A DNA stretch of 64,000 nt from Subtercola sp. Z020 (GCF_002931235.1 NZ_PSTT01000009.1:62001-126000), one strand, 5' to 3'; numbered from the stretch's first letter, positions 41,018-49,744 are shown. Notes: generated from the sequence alone by a model not told the origin. Translations and numbers: made by a program.

Positions 41018-42139
41018 TTGAGACGCAGCCCGTTCCGCATCACCACCCTGCTGGCTGTCGCCGCCGTCTCCGCCCTCGCGCTGGCGGGATGCGCGGGCAC
41101 GAGCACCTCGCCGGGCTCGTCGTCCGGCCCGACCGTCGGCTCGTCGGCCGGCTCGCAGACCATCTCGGCCGACCGCTGCGCGTCGAACAGGGCCGCCGGC
41201 ACGATCACCTACGTGACCGGGTTCCAGTACCAGTCGTCGGCGTCGATCCTCCCGTTCCTGGCGGCGAAGGAGCTGGGTTACTTCGATGCCCTGTGTCTCA
41301 CGGTGGAGGTGCAGCCCGGCAGTGGTGACACGGCCGGCAATGCCCAGCTCGTCGCCGCGGGAACGGCGACCGTGACCGATCTGGGGAGCGATTCCGACCT
41401 GCTGCTCGCGCAGGCGAACGGTGTCGGCGTGACGGCCGTGGCGACCTACGGCCAGGTGCCGATCACCACGCTGATGACGGGCACCGATGTCACCGACCTG
41501 AAGCAGCTGGAGGGCACCACGCTCGGCCAGAAGGGCCAGCTGCCGGCGGAGATCGCGGCGATGCTCGTCGCCGACGGTGTCGACGTCGCGAAGATCAACC
41601 AGGTCGTGGTGGGCTACGACCCGACCGTGCTGCCGCGCGGGCAGGTGCAGTCGCTGACGGGGTACAAGTCGAACGAGCCGCTGACCCTGAAGGCCGACGG
41701 TGACGCGATCACGGAGTGGAACCCGGAGGACTACGGCATTCCGGGAACGTTCGGCACGGTGGTGGTGAACCCGGCCTTCGCCCTGGCGAACCGCACGGCG
41801 ACCGAGGACTTTCTGCGGGCGGCCTTCCACGCCTACGGCCACTGCGAGTCGAATGCCGACGAGTGCGTCGGGCTGGCCGCGAAGCTGGCCGGCGGGGGAG
41901 ACTCGTACGACACCGCCCACAACGTGCAGGTCTGGCAGACCGAGACCGCTCTGGTGGCGGCATCCCGGCCCGCCGGCGCACCACTCGGCGCGCTGAACCC
42001 GGAGCTGATGGCGAAGGAGGTCGGCTTTCTCGTCGACAGCGGGCAGCTGGCCACCGCGCCAGACACCGCGACTTTCGTCGACCCGTCGTTCGTCGCCGCG
42101 ATCTCCTCCGGGTCGGAACTCATCTGGCCGGCGCCCTGA
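41018..42139 (+). CDS. Orphan ABC substrate-binding lipoprotein, NMT1-like
   Basis: The signal peptide ends ALALAGC (Cys25), with a Ser/Thr-rich linker. The mature domain has TGFQYQSSASILPFLAAKELGYFDA and a GTATVTDLGSDSDLLLA segment, typical of NMT1/SsuA-type binding proteins. TTG at 41018 is chosen because GAGGAG lies 9 nt upstream and the signal peptide starts there; the frame is open further upstream. No permease or ATPase gene is nearby. It is a second orphan of the same broad family as 7070-8248. The ligand is unknown. Confidence 0.83.
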   Translation: MRRSPFRITTLLAVAAVSALALAGCAGTSTSPGSSSGPTVGSSAGSQTISADRCASNRAAGTITYVTGFQYQSSASILPFLAAKELGYFDALCLTVEVQPGSGDTAGNAQLVAAGTATVTDLGSDSDLLLAQANGVGVTAVATYGQVPITTLMTGTDVTDLKQLEGTTLGQKGQLPAEIAAMLVADGVDVAKINQVVVGYDPTVLPRGQVQSLTGYKSNEPLTLKADGDAITEWNPEDYGIPGTFGTVVVNPAFALANRTATEDFLRAAFHAYGHCESNADECVGLAAKLAGGGDSYDTAHNVQVWQTETALVAASRPAGAPLGALNPELMAKEVGFLVDSGQLATAPDTATFVDPSFVAAISSGSELIWPAP

Positions 42140-42240
42140 CAGCCTGCGAGCCGGCGCCGCCATCGCCGCCTCGCGGGGGGCGCGCGGGCTCGTCGACGAC
42201 GTGGAGGGGATGATGCCCGGGCCGACGGGGCGCGGCGAAA

Positions 42241-42246
42241 TAGACT
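42241..42246 (+). promoter_or_regulatory. -10 box for a probably leaderless GntR transcript
   Basis: TAGACT is followed by exactly 6 nt (GGCGGC) and then the ATG at 42253, which puts the predicted +1 on the start codon. There is no ribosome site between. This is the clearest leaderless arrangement in the window. Confidence 0.65.
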
Positions 42247-42252
42247 GGCGGC

Positions 42253-43023
42253 ATGACGAACCAGAGCGAGAACGCACCGGCGGGCCTGCTGGTCTCGCAC
42301 CTGCCGACGCTCGAGGTCACGGCGCCGGCCGCGCGGCTGGGTGTCGCCGTCGTGAAGCAGCTGACCGACGTCATCGTGACCGGCGCGCTGGCGCCCGGTG
42401 ACCTGCTCCCGCCCGAAGCGCAGTTGACGGCCCAGTTCGGCGTGAGCCGAACCATCATCCGCGAGTCGATGAAACGTCTCGACGAGAAGGGCCTCGTCAC
42501 GGTGGCCCAGGGCTTCGGAACGCGGGTGACCGACCCGACGGAGTGGAACCTCCTCGACCCGGTCGTGCTCAGCGCCCTGATCGAGCACGACGGGGCGCTG
42601 CAGATTCTCGATGAGCTCACGCGGGTGCGCGCAGGCCTCGAATCGACGATGGCCGAAGATGCAGCCGCGCTGGCGACGGCCGGGCAGCTCGCCGAACTGC
42701 GGGGAGTACTCGACGAGATGCAGGATGCCCTCGACGACCATGAGCGCTTCGACGCGGCCGACCAGCGGTTCCACGCCGCCGTGATGGCGATGTCGGGCGA
42801 CCGACTGGCACCGAGCATCGCCCGCACCCTCTTCAACCGCGCGTCAGAGAGCGCACGCTTTCACGGGGTCGGCCCCGACGACGCCCGGCAGGTCACGCTC
42901 AGTGCGCACCAGCGCATCTTCGACGCGATCGGGCAGGGGGATGCGCCCGCGGCCCGGCGGGAGATGTTCGCGCACATCCAGGGCTCGTGGGAGAGCCGGC
43001 GGGCGCCCGACATCCGCCTCTGA
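42253..43023 (+). CDS. GntR-family regulator, FadR/FCD subfamily
   Basis: Residues ~30-100 are the winged helix (LLPPEAQLTAQFGVSRTIIR, then VTVAQGFGTRV). Residues ~115-250 are an all-helical FCD domain with the metal-site pattern (FDAADQRFHAAVM, then LSAHQRIFDAI). FCD regulators often sense sugar acids such as gluconate or hexuronates. It is convergent with the L-fucose-type operon and may be a second regulator for it, or belong with the orphan binding protein upstream. Confidence 0.9.
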   Translation: MTNQSENAPAGLLVSHLPTLEVTAPAARLGVAVVKQLTDVIVTGALAPGDLLPPEAQLTAQFGVSRTIIRESMKRLDEKGLVTVAQGFGTRVTDPTEWNLLDPVVLSALIEHDGALQILDELTRVRAGLESTMAEDAAALATAGQLAELRGVLDEMQDALDDHERFDAADQRFHAAVMAMSGDRLAPSIARTLFNRASESARFHGVGPDDARQVTLSAHQRIFDAIGQGDAPAARREMFAHIQGSWESRRAPDIRL

Positions 43024-43050
43024 TCCGGGAGCGAACCCAGACACCGACCC

Positions 43051-43075
43051 AGGCCGGGCCGGCCGGGCCCGGCCT
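43051..43075. terminator. Bidirectional terminator hairpin
   Basis: AGGCCGGGCC (43051-43060) and GGCCCGGCCT (43066-43075) form a perfect 10-bp stem with a 5-nt loop. It lies between the convergent GntR and aldo/keto reductase genes and touches the reductase stop codon. It lacks a U-tract, as is common in high-GC actinomycetes. Confidence 0.65.
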
Positions 43076-44058
43076 CAGGCCACGGGAGCCGGCACTAGGC
43101 CCGCGTCGGCCAGGGCGACCCAGAGCGCAGCGGGCACCGTCGCCGCGGCCCGGCGCACGTTCGCTGCCGCCTCGGCCGGTGACCGCATCCCGAGCGCCAC
43201 CGCCTGCACCGCGGGGTGCAGCAGCGGATAGGCGATCGCCGCCGTCGGCAGATCGGTTCCGTGGGCCTCGCAGACGTCGGCGATGGCTTCGGCGCGCTCG
43301 ATCGCTGCGCGGTCTGCAGCGCGGTACTCCAGGCTCGCGCCCGCAACGGGCCGCGGTGTGGCGAGCAGCCCGGTACCGAACACGCCGACGGCCACGACGG
43401 CGACTCCGGCCCGTCGGGCGGGTTCGAGCACGGGCTCGAGTGCATCGTCGGTGAGCAGGCTGTACCGGTTCGCCAACATGATCACGTCGACGGTGCCGTC
43501 GTCGATGAACGTCTCGAGCCCGGCCGTGCTGTTGGTGCCGATGCCCACCGCGCCGACCCGGCCGTCGGCCTTCAGCCGGGCGAGAGAGTCGAGGCCCTCC
43601 CGGGCGGCACCCGGCCAGGCCTGGTCGGGGTCGTGCACGAGCAGAATGTCGATGTAGTCGAGGCCCAGGCGCTCGAGACTGGAGTCGAGCGAGCGCTCCA
43701 CCCCGGCGGCGCTGAAGTCCCACTGCCTCGTCTGGTCGCCGGGCACGATGAAGCCGTCGTCGTCGAACTCCCGGGGCTGTTCAGCGGGCACGATCAGCCG
43801 CCCGACCTTCGACGAGATGATGAATTCCTTCCGCGGCCGCCCGCGCAGGGCCTCGCCCAGGCGGCGTTCGGCCAGGCCGAGCCCGTAGTGCGGCGCTGTG
43901 TCGAAGTACCGGATCCCGAGATCCCAGGCCTCCCGAACGGTGGCCGCCGCATCGTCGTCGCTGATGGCGACACCGTGGTTGCCGAGCGGACCGCCACCGA
44001 GGCCGATCCGCGGGGTGTGGGGGCCGAGGCCGTCGAGCAGGGCAGTGAGGTCGGTCAC
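43075..44058 (-). CDS. Aldo/keto reductase, probable L-fucose (D-threo-aldose) 1-dehydrogenase
   Basis: The 327-residue AKR barrel shows the full catalytic tetrad: Asp53 (YFDTAP), Tyr58 (HYG), Lys84 (SSKVG) and His142 (LVHDP). The GLGGGPLGN start and DGFIVPGDQTRQWDFS region match the D-threo-aldose/L-fucose dehydrogenase group. It would oxidise L-fucose to L-fuconolactone with NAD(P)+. GTG at 44058 overlaps the lactonase stop (GTGA) and has GGGAG 6 nt upstream. It is the last gene of the operon. Specificity for fucose over galactose or arabinose is inferred. Confidence 0.87.
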   Translation of the reverse strand: MTDLTALLDGLGPHTPRIGLGGGPLGNHGVAISDDDAAATVREAWDLGIRYFDTAPHYGLGLAERRLGEALRGRPRKEFIISSKVGRLIVPAEQPREFDDDGFIVPGDQTRQWDFSAAGVERSLDSSLERLGLDYIDILLVHDPDQAWPGAAREGLDSLARLKADGRVGAVGIGTNSTAGLETFIDDGTVDVIMLANRYSLLTDDALEPVLEPARRAGVAVVAVGVFGTGLLATPRPVAGASLEYRAADRAAIERAEAIADVCEAHGTDLPTAAIAYPLLHPAVQAVALGMRSPAEAAANVRRAAATVPAALWVALADAGLVPAPVA

Positions 44059-44963
44059 CGGAGGCTCCCATCGGTCGTGTCGGTGTGGTGGTTCCGCAGG
44101 GTGCTGTCGGGGCGGTAGCTCCGCAGGGCGGTGCCTTCGAGCAGGTTCTGCCGGGCATCCGGAGCCCAGCCCCAGCCCTCGACCTGGCGGTCGACGATCT
44201 GCCGCCAGCCGGCGGCGCCTGCGGCGAGTTCGACGAGCGGCCAGTCCGACCCGAACATCAGGCGGTCGGCTCCGAACGCGTCGACGGCGATGTCGACGAG
44301 GCGATCGAGCTCGTCGCGACTCGTCCCCGCGTCGAGCAGGCCGCTCACCCCCGACACCTTCGCGACGGTGTTCGGCTGCCCGGCGAGGGCCCGCAGGCCG
44401 TCGCGCCAGGCCACCCTGTCGGGCTCGCCGGGTGCGCCGGTCTCGGCGGGTACGCCGCCGAGGTGGTCGAGCACGAAACGCACGCCGGGGTGCCGGGAGG
44501 CGGTCTTCGCGGCGAGCGGCAGCTGCCACCAGCGCACCACGAGATCGAACGCGAGACCGGCCTCACCGAGGTGGTCGAGGCCCACATTCACGTCGGCCCG
44601 GCCGAGCCATTCCTCGTCGTCGTCGATGTGCACCAGGTGCCGCACCCCGACGAGGTGCTCACGGTGCGCGGCAGGGATGCCGGCCAGCTGTGCGGGAACG
44701 TCCGCCGTCAGATCGAGCCACCCGACGACGCCGAGGATGCGCGGGTCGATTGCCGCCAGCTCCAGGAGCCGCAGGGTCTCAGCGAGGCTGTTCGACGACT
44801 GCACGACCACGGCCCGGCTCACGCCGGTCGCATCGAGCATTCCGGCGAGTTCGGCGAGGCCGAAGTCACGGTCGATCGCGCCCATCGTCAGCGGGTCGAT
44901 CCAGTCCTGCGGGTCGGTCGCGCGGTTCCAGAGGTGCACGTGCGCGTCGATCGCTCCGTTCAC
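44055..44963 (-). CDS. Amidohydrolase-2 family lactonase, probable L-fuconolactone hydrolase
   Basis: The 302-residue TIM barrel begins IDAHVHLW (the D-x-H-x-H-type motif of COG3618 lactonases). It continues with GVRHLVHIDDDEEWL, FVLDHLGG and MFGSDWPLVEL, where the catalytic Asp is expected. Relatives hydrolyse L-fucono- and L-rhamnono-lactones and 2-pyrone-4,6-dicarboxylate. It sits between the mutarotase and dehydrogenase genes with 4-nt GTGA overlaps on both sides, fitting step two of the oxidative L-fucose pathway. Confidence 0.87.
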   Translation of the reverse strand: MNGAIDAHVHLWNRATDPQDWIDPLTMGAIDRDFGLAELAGMLDATGVSRAVVVQSSNSLAETLRLLELAAIDPRILGVVGWLDLTADVPAQLAGIPAAHREHLVGVRHLVHIDDDEEWLGRADVNVGLDHLGEAGLAFDLVVRWWQLPLAAKTASRHPGVRFVLDHLGGVPAETGAPGEPDRVAWRDGLRALAGQPNTVAKVSGVSGLLDAGTSRDELDRLVDIAVDAFGADRLMFGSDWPLVELAAGAAGWRQIVDRQVEGWGWAPDARQNLLEGTALRSYRPDSTLRNHHTDTTDGSLR

Positions 44964-45295
44964 GCGAGGTGCCAGGCTTCTTCGAGCGGCTGCCAGAGCG
45001 CTCCGGGGTCGGTCTCGGGCACGATGCGCACCTGGCACGGGTCGGTCTTGGTCCACCATTCGCGGGTCACCGGGTCCTCGCCGATGCGCACGAGGTCGGC
45101 GGCGTGATCGTCGCCGGTGTACTCGTAGTACGCGAACAGCGTGTTCTCGACGACGAAGATCGAGTAGTTGGTGAAATGGCACTCGCGAAGAGTCTGCTCG
45201 ACCTGCGGCCAGACGGCCCTGTGCAGGGCGAGGTACTCCTCCCGCAGCTCGGGGCGGACCCCGACGACGAGGGCGTGCCGCTCGACGCCGCTCAC
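44960..45295 (-). CDS. L-rhamnose/L-fucose mutarotase (RhaM, DUF718)
   Basis: The 111-residue protein is a dimeric ferredoxin-like mutarotase. HRAVWPQVEQTLRE, NYSIFVVENTLFAYYEY and DPVTREWWTKTDPCQ contain the conserved His, Tyr and paired Trp of the family. It interconverts anomers of a 6-deoxyhexose, speeding supply to the dehydrogenase. GTG at 45295 overlaps the dehydratase stop (GTGA). It is the most specific hint in the operon that the sugar is a 6-deoxy-L-hexose. Confidence 0.92.
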   Translation of the reverse strand: MSGVERHALVVGVRPELREEYLALHRAVWPQVEQTLRECHFTNYSIFVVENTLFAYYEYTGDDHAADLVRIGEDPVTREWWTKTDPCQVRIVPETDPGALWQPLEEAWHLA

Positions 45296-46476
45296 CGTCC
45301 GGCTCCGGCGAGGTCGCGGTCGGCGACAGGGCGCTCGTCGTCGCGGTCGACCAGGCGGAGCCCCGCGCGCTCGGGGCGCACGTGGGGGCCGGTCAGCACG
45401 GCGGCCGGGTTCTCGGCCGTCACCACGCGGATGTGCGACTCGTCGACCTCGATTCCGAGGCCGGGCCTGTCGCCCAGCACGATGCCGCCGTCGGCGAACT
45501 CCTGGTCGACGCTGAGGCCGACGGGGAACGACAGATCCTGCACCTCCGACACCAGATGGTTCGGGATCGCGGTGGAGGCGTGGGCGAGCGGGTTGCAGTT
45601 GTAGGTCACCGGGCTCACCGGCAGATCGTGCGAGTGCGCGACAGCGGAGACCCGGAGGTAGTTCGTGATGCCCCAGACGTTGCCCACCTGCACGATGTCG
45701 AGCGCCTCGGCGTCGAGCAGCGGGCGGAACTGTTCGAGCCCGGTCAGGTTCTCGCCGCTCGCCACACCCGCGCGCACCGCATTGCGGATCGCGCGCATGC
45801 CCGCGGCATCCCACCGGCGCACAGGCTCCTCGATCCAGGTCAGGTCGAGGTGGGTCTCGAGTTCGGTGAGGTAGCGGATGGCCTGCGAGCGGTTCCACGA
45901 CTCGTTGACGTCGAGCATCATCGCGGGTCGCGGGGCATTCCGCCGCAGGATGTCGCGCACGCCGAGCAGGCGGGGGAGGTCGTGGTCGAGGTCGCGCCCG
46001 CCCTTGATCTTCGCCGACGAGAAGCCGCGGTCGGCGAACCGTTCGTAGAGGTCGATCAGGGCGGTGTCGTCGAGGGCTATCTCGAGGCCCGAGGCGTAGC
46101 CGCGCACGAAGCGGTCCCGCCCGCCGAGGGTTCGCCAGAGCGGTTCGTCTGCGAGCTTCGCCTTCAGGTCCCACAGGGCCATGTCGATCGCGCCGATGGC
46201 ACCGAACACCGAGCCGGCGTGACCGACCTTGAAGGTGCGGGCGAGCATCCGGTCGTAGAGAGCCGTGACGGCGCGCGGGTCTTCGCCCTCGACCGCCCCG
46301 AACACCCGGTCGATGTCACCGTGGGCGCCGAGGCCGACGCCTTCGATTCCCTCGTCGGTCTCGAGGATGAGCACGTGCACGGGGGTCTGGTGGCCGGGCA
46401 TCACGCCGTTGGCGTCGCCGGTGCGGCGTTCCCAGTTGTGCATCGTTACCAGGCTGCGGTAGCCGGTGATCTTCAT
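45292..46476 (-). CDS. Enolase-superfamily sugar-acid dehydratase (L-fuconate dehydratase-like) with atypical second half-site
   Basis: The 394-residue protein has the superfamily metal ligands Asp189 (MLDVNES), Glu216/217 (WIEEP) and Glu242 (ASGEN), and the KxK base motif Lys156-x-Lys158 (SAKIKGG). It probably dehydrates L-fuconate to 2-keto-3-deoxy-L-fuconate. The positions that normally carry the His-Asp dyad read VGNVWGIT and SPVTYNC, with neither His nor Asp in place. Either another residue (for example His299) substitutes, or the reaction differs. The last ~30 residues are a charged tail. Confidence 0.82.
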   Translation of the reverse strand: MKITGYRSLVTMHNWERRTGDANGVMPGHQTPVHVLILETDEGIEGVGLGAHGDIDRVFGAVEGEDPRAVTALYDRMLARTFKVGHAGSVFGAIGAIDMALWDLKAKLADEPLWRTLGGRDRFVRGYASGLEIALDDTALIDLYERFADRGFSSAKIKGGRDLDHDLPRLLGVRDILRRNAPRPAMMLDVNESWNRSQAIRYLTELETHLDLTWIEEPVRRWDAAGMRAIRNAVRAGVASGENLTGLEQFRPLLDAEALDIVQVGNVWGITNYLRVSAVAHSHDLPVSPVTYNCNPLAHASTAIPNHLVSEVQDLSFPVGLSVDQEFADGGIVLGDRPGLGIEVDESHIRVVTAENPAAVLTGPHVRPERAGLRLVDRDDERPVADRDLAGAGR

Positions 46477-46504
46477 GAAAACTCCTTCGGCGAACGGGTC
46501 GCGG

Positions 46505-47413
46505 TCATTCTTTGGTTCCGCCGGCCGTCATCCCCGAGACGAGGAAGCGCTGTGAGAACAGGAAGATGATCAGAACAGGCAGAACCGACACCACGGTCGC
46601 CAGGGCGAGAGTGGGCAGCTGCACCGACTGGGCACCCGCGGAGCTCGGGTTGAACGCCGGGGTCGATGCGAGCAGCGAGGTCAGGCCGACCTGGATCGGG
46701 TACGAGTTGCTCGAGGGCAGCATCACGAACGGCAGGAAGAAGTTGTTCCAGTTCTGCACGAAGCTGAAGAATCCCACGAGGGCGACGATCGGGGTGGCGA
46801 GCGGGAGGGCGATCCGGGTGAAGACCTGGAACTCGCCGCAGCCGTCGAGTCTCGCCGCAGCCAGCAGATCCTGCGGGATGCTCGTCGAGAAGTAGATGTA
46901 GGTGAGGTAGACGCCGAAGGGGAAGAACGACATCGGCAGAATCACACTCAGCGGGCTGCCGATCAGGCCGACGGTGTTGAGTTCGAGGAAGATCGGCAGA
47001 ACGAGCGCGGTGCTCGGCATCAGCATCAGCACGAGGGTCAGCACCAGCATCGCCCGGCGCAGCTTGAACTCCGTCAGGGCGAGGGCGTAGCCGGCCGGGA
47101 TGCTCGCGACCAGGGTGATGACGAGGGCGCCGACGGTGTAGACCGTCGAGTTGCCGATCCACGTCGCGACGGCTCCGTCCTGATAGCCGATCAGCTGAGT
47201 GACATTCGTCATCAGGCCGTCGAACGTGCCCGGCAGGAACGGGTTGATCGTGACGAGGTCGCGCCCGGTTTTGGTCGTCGCAAGCAGCAGCCAGATGATC
47301 GGGATGGCGAAGAAGAGCACGAAGGCGACGAGAACGACGCCGATGACGGTTCGCGCGGTCCAGCCGCGCGCTCCGACCTTGCGGCCGGGGCTCTGGAGGT
47401 TGGTGGCTGTCAT
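46505..47413 (-). CDS. CUT1 sugar ABC transporter permease (MalG-type)
   Basis: The 302-residue permease has six helices, the EAA loop LLAARLDGCGEFQVFTRIA and the C-terminus GMTAGGTKE. The ATG at 47413 lies 3 nt upstream of the partner gene's stop. Ribosome site and start are unremarkable. It would import the deoxy-sugar or its glycoside. Confidence 0.92.
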   Translation of the reverse strand: MTATNLQSPGRKVGARGWTARTVIGVVLVAFVLFFAIPIIWLLLATTKTGRDLVTINPFLPGTFDGLMTNVTQLIGYQDGAVATWIGNSTVYTVGALVITLVASIPAGYALALTEFKLRRAMLVLTLVLMLMPSTALVLPIFLELNTVGLIGSPLSVILPMSFFPFGVYLTYIYFSTSIPQDLLAAARLDGCGEFQVFTRIALPLATPIVALVGFFSFVQNWNNFFLPFVMLPSSNSYPIQVGLTSLLASTPAFNPSSAGAQSVQLPTLALATVVSVLPVLIIFLFSQRFLVSGMTAGGTKE

Positions 47414-47416
47414 GTC

Positions 47417-48373
47417 CTATTCCGTATCGAAGAGTCCGCCGCGCGTCACGAAGACGGTCGACAGCACGAGGGCCACCACGAGCAGCAGCAGGGAGATGGC
47501 GGCGGCGCCATTGAAGTTGTTCTGCTGGAACGCGTACTGGTAGGCGAGTTGGTTCAGCGAGTAGTCGTTGGGCACGACCGCATTGCTGGCCTGCGAGAGC
47601 AGCTGGGGCTCGACGAAGAGCTGCGTTCCGGCCGCCAGCGACATCACGCCCATGTAGGCGATCCACTTGCGCAGCAGGGGGATCTGGATGCGCGTGGCGA
47701 TCTGCAGCGTGCTCGCGCCGTCGATGCGCGCCGCCTCCATCACCTCGGCGCTGATGTTGTTCAGCGCGCCGTACATGATGACGATCCAGCCGCCCGCCCC
47801 CGTCCAGAAGGCGATGATGGCGAACACCGGCGGGAGGTTGCCCGGCACGATGACCTGCACGAAGCTTTGGAAGCCGAGGAGGTTCAGCAGCCCGCTGACC
47901 GGGCTCGACGTCGGGTCGAGCACGAACAGCCAGAGCAGAACGGAGGATGCCCCCGCCAGTGCGCCGGGCAGGTAGAACACGAAGCGCAGCGTCGTGCTCA
48001 GCCAGCGCACGCGGATCGCATGCACCACGATGGCGAGCAGGGTCACGAGCAGCACGAGCGAGACGAGCCAGATGACCAGGTACACCGCGACGTGCACGAC
48101 AGCCGGCCAGAACCGGAAGTCGGCGATCACCTGCGTGAAGTTGTCGACCCCCGCGAAGTCGCCCGCACCGTTCGTGAAGGCGAGAACCACGGCGTAGAGC
48201 GCCGGGAAGATTCCGAACGCCAGGGTGAGCAGGAGGTACGGCGAGAGAAAGACGTACGACATCGTCGAACGCTTCTTGCCGGGTCGTGCGGACTCAGGGG
48301 AGGCCCCGGCCGAAGCCCGCCGGCGCGTTGCCACGCCGGCGGGCTTCGGTGTCGAGAGGGCGGGAACCGTCAT
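47417..48373 (-). CDS. CUT1 sugar ABC transporter permease (MalF-type)
   Basis: The 318-residue permease has a ~35-residue basic N-terminus, six helices (from YVFLSPYLLLTLAFGIF) and the EAA loop MEAARIDGASTLQIATRIQ. The ATG at 48373 overlaps the SBP stop by 4 nt. This makes it the only one of the four importers here without an intervening hairpin, so permease and SBP are probably made in more equal amounts. Confidence 0.92.
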   Translation of the reverse strand: MTVPALSTPKPAGVATRRRASAGASPESARPGKKRSTMSYVFLSPYLLLTLAFGIFPALYAVVLAFTNGAGDFAGVDNFTQVIADFRFWPAVVHVAVYLVIWLVSLVLLVTLLAIVVHAIRVRWLSTTLRFVFYLPGALAGASSVLLWLFVLDPTSSPVSGLLNLLGFQSFVQVIVPGNLPPVFAIIAFWTGAGGWIVIMYGALNNISAEVMEAARIDGASTLQIATRIQIPLLRKWIAYMGVMSLAAGTQLFVEPQLLSQASNAVVPNDYSLNQLAYQYAFQQNNFNGAAAISLLLLVVALVLSTVFVTRGGLFDTE

Positions 48374-49743
48374 TTGACGGTGTACCCGTCGACCTGGGCC
48401 TGGTTCTTGATCGCATCCTGCCAGGTGGGCAGAAGGTCGGCGATCGACTGGCCGCCGGCGATCGCCGGTGTGATGGTCTTCGCCCAGATGGCCTCCTGGC
48501 TGAAGATTCCCGAACCCCAGCCGGTCCAGATCTGCGAGCCGGCCTCGACGAGCGGCTGCAGCGAGGTACCGAAGTAGCCGCTCGCCTCCTGCTTGGCGAC
48601 CCACTTCGTGGCTGCCGGAGCGTAGGCCGGGTAACCGGGTGCCTTTTCGACCTGGTAGTCATCGGCGGTCGTGGCGAACTCGGCAAAGGTGGCCGCTGCG
48701 GCGAGGTTGGCGGAGTGGCTGCTGATGAACCAGGTGCCACCGCCCACGTTGCCGGTCACCGCATCGGAACCCTGCCAGGGCAGCGGAGCGGCGACGCCGA
48801 GCTCACCGGCGGGAACGTTCAGGGAGTTGGGGTTGTTGAAGATCGCCCCGGCGTACCAGGCCGGGCCGGCCAGCATGAGCACCTTGCCGGTGTACTGCTG
48901 CAGGAACTCGGGCGTGAACACGCTCACGTTCGGAACGGTGCCGTTGGCGCGCAGGTCGTCGAGCATCTTGGCTGCGCGGGTGCACTCGTCGCTGCTGGTG
49001 TTGACGGTGACCTCGCGCGGGCCCGTCACGTCGTTGGCCTGGCACTGGCTCGCCCAGAAGTACACCTCGGGGGTCCAGGCGTCGCCGGCGGTGCCGATGA
49101 TGTAGCCCGGGTGCTCTGCGGCCACCTTCTTGCCGAGGGCCTCGTACTCCTCCCACGTGGTGGGCATGGTGTAGCCGAACTGCGTCATGAGGGACTGGTT
49201 GTACCAGAGCACGCTCTGCGCGAGGTCGTTGCGCAGGCAGTACACCTTGCCGTCGACCGTGCAGGGGTTCAACGACCCCTCGGTGAAGTTCGAGAGGGTG
49301 TCGGAGGGAACGAGCCCCTTGTCGAGCTGGGCTGCGAAGGCCTGCTTGCCGTTCGAGGCCTGGCTGGCCCACGACGCGTCGTTGTTCTGCGACGAGAAGA
49401 CGACATCGGGCCAGCCGCTGCCGGCACGGTCGAACAGCTGCATCTTGGTGCGGAAGGAGTTCGAGCCGTTGGCCGAGCCGTCGTAGGAGACGGCATCGAC
49501 GGCGATCTCGGGGTGTGCCGCCTCGAAGGCGTCGACGACGGCCTGGCGGTCGGAGTCGACCCACACCGTGATCTTGGCCGAGGTGTTCTGGGCGACCTGG
49601 GGAAAACCGAACTCGCCGTCGGCGGTCGACGACGAGGAGCCGCTGCACCCGGCGGTGCTGAGCACGACAGCGGTGATGGCCGTCGCTCCGAGTGTGAACA
49701 CGGCCCGTCGCCGGGTTCGGGTCTTACCAAACAGTGGGAACAT
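48370..49743 (-). CDS. CUT1 sugar-binding lipoprotein of the L-fucose-type operon
   Basis: A basic n-region (KTRTRRR) and hydrophobic core lead to the lipobox STAGC (Cys33). The mature family 1 solute-binding domain has SAKITVWVDSDRQAVVDAF, VFSSQNNDASWASQAS and WYNQSLMTQFGYTMPTTWEEYEALG. It is the first gene of the operon encoding mutarotase, dehydratase, lactonase and AKR. The ligand is inferred to be L-fucose or a fucosylated oligosaccharide. Confidence 0.92.
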   Translation of the reverse strand: MFPLFGKTRTRRRAVFTLGATAITAVVLSTAGCSGSSSSTADGEFGFPQVAQNTSAKITVWVDSDRQAVVDAFEAAHPEIAVDAVSYDGSANGSNSFRTKMQLFDRAGSGWPDVVFSSQNNDASWASQASNGKQAFAAQLDKGLVPSDTLSNFTEGSLNPCTVDGKVYCLRNDLAQSVLWYNQSLMTQFGYTMPTTWEEYEALGKKVAAEHPGYIIGTAGDAWTPEVYFWASQCQANDVTGPREVTVNTSSDECTRAAKMLDDLRANGTVPNVSVFTPEFLQQYTGKVLMLAGPAWYAGAIFNNPNSLNVPAGELGVAAPLPWQGSDAVTGNVGGGTWFISSHSANLAAAATFAEFATTADDYQVEKAPGYPAYAPAATKWVAKQEASGYFGTSLQPLVEAGSQIWTGWGSGIFSQEAIWAKTITPAIAGGQSIADLLPTWQDAIKNQAQVDGYTVK

Positions 49744-49744
49744 C

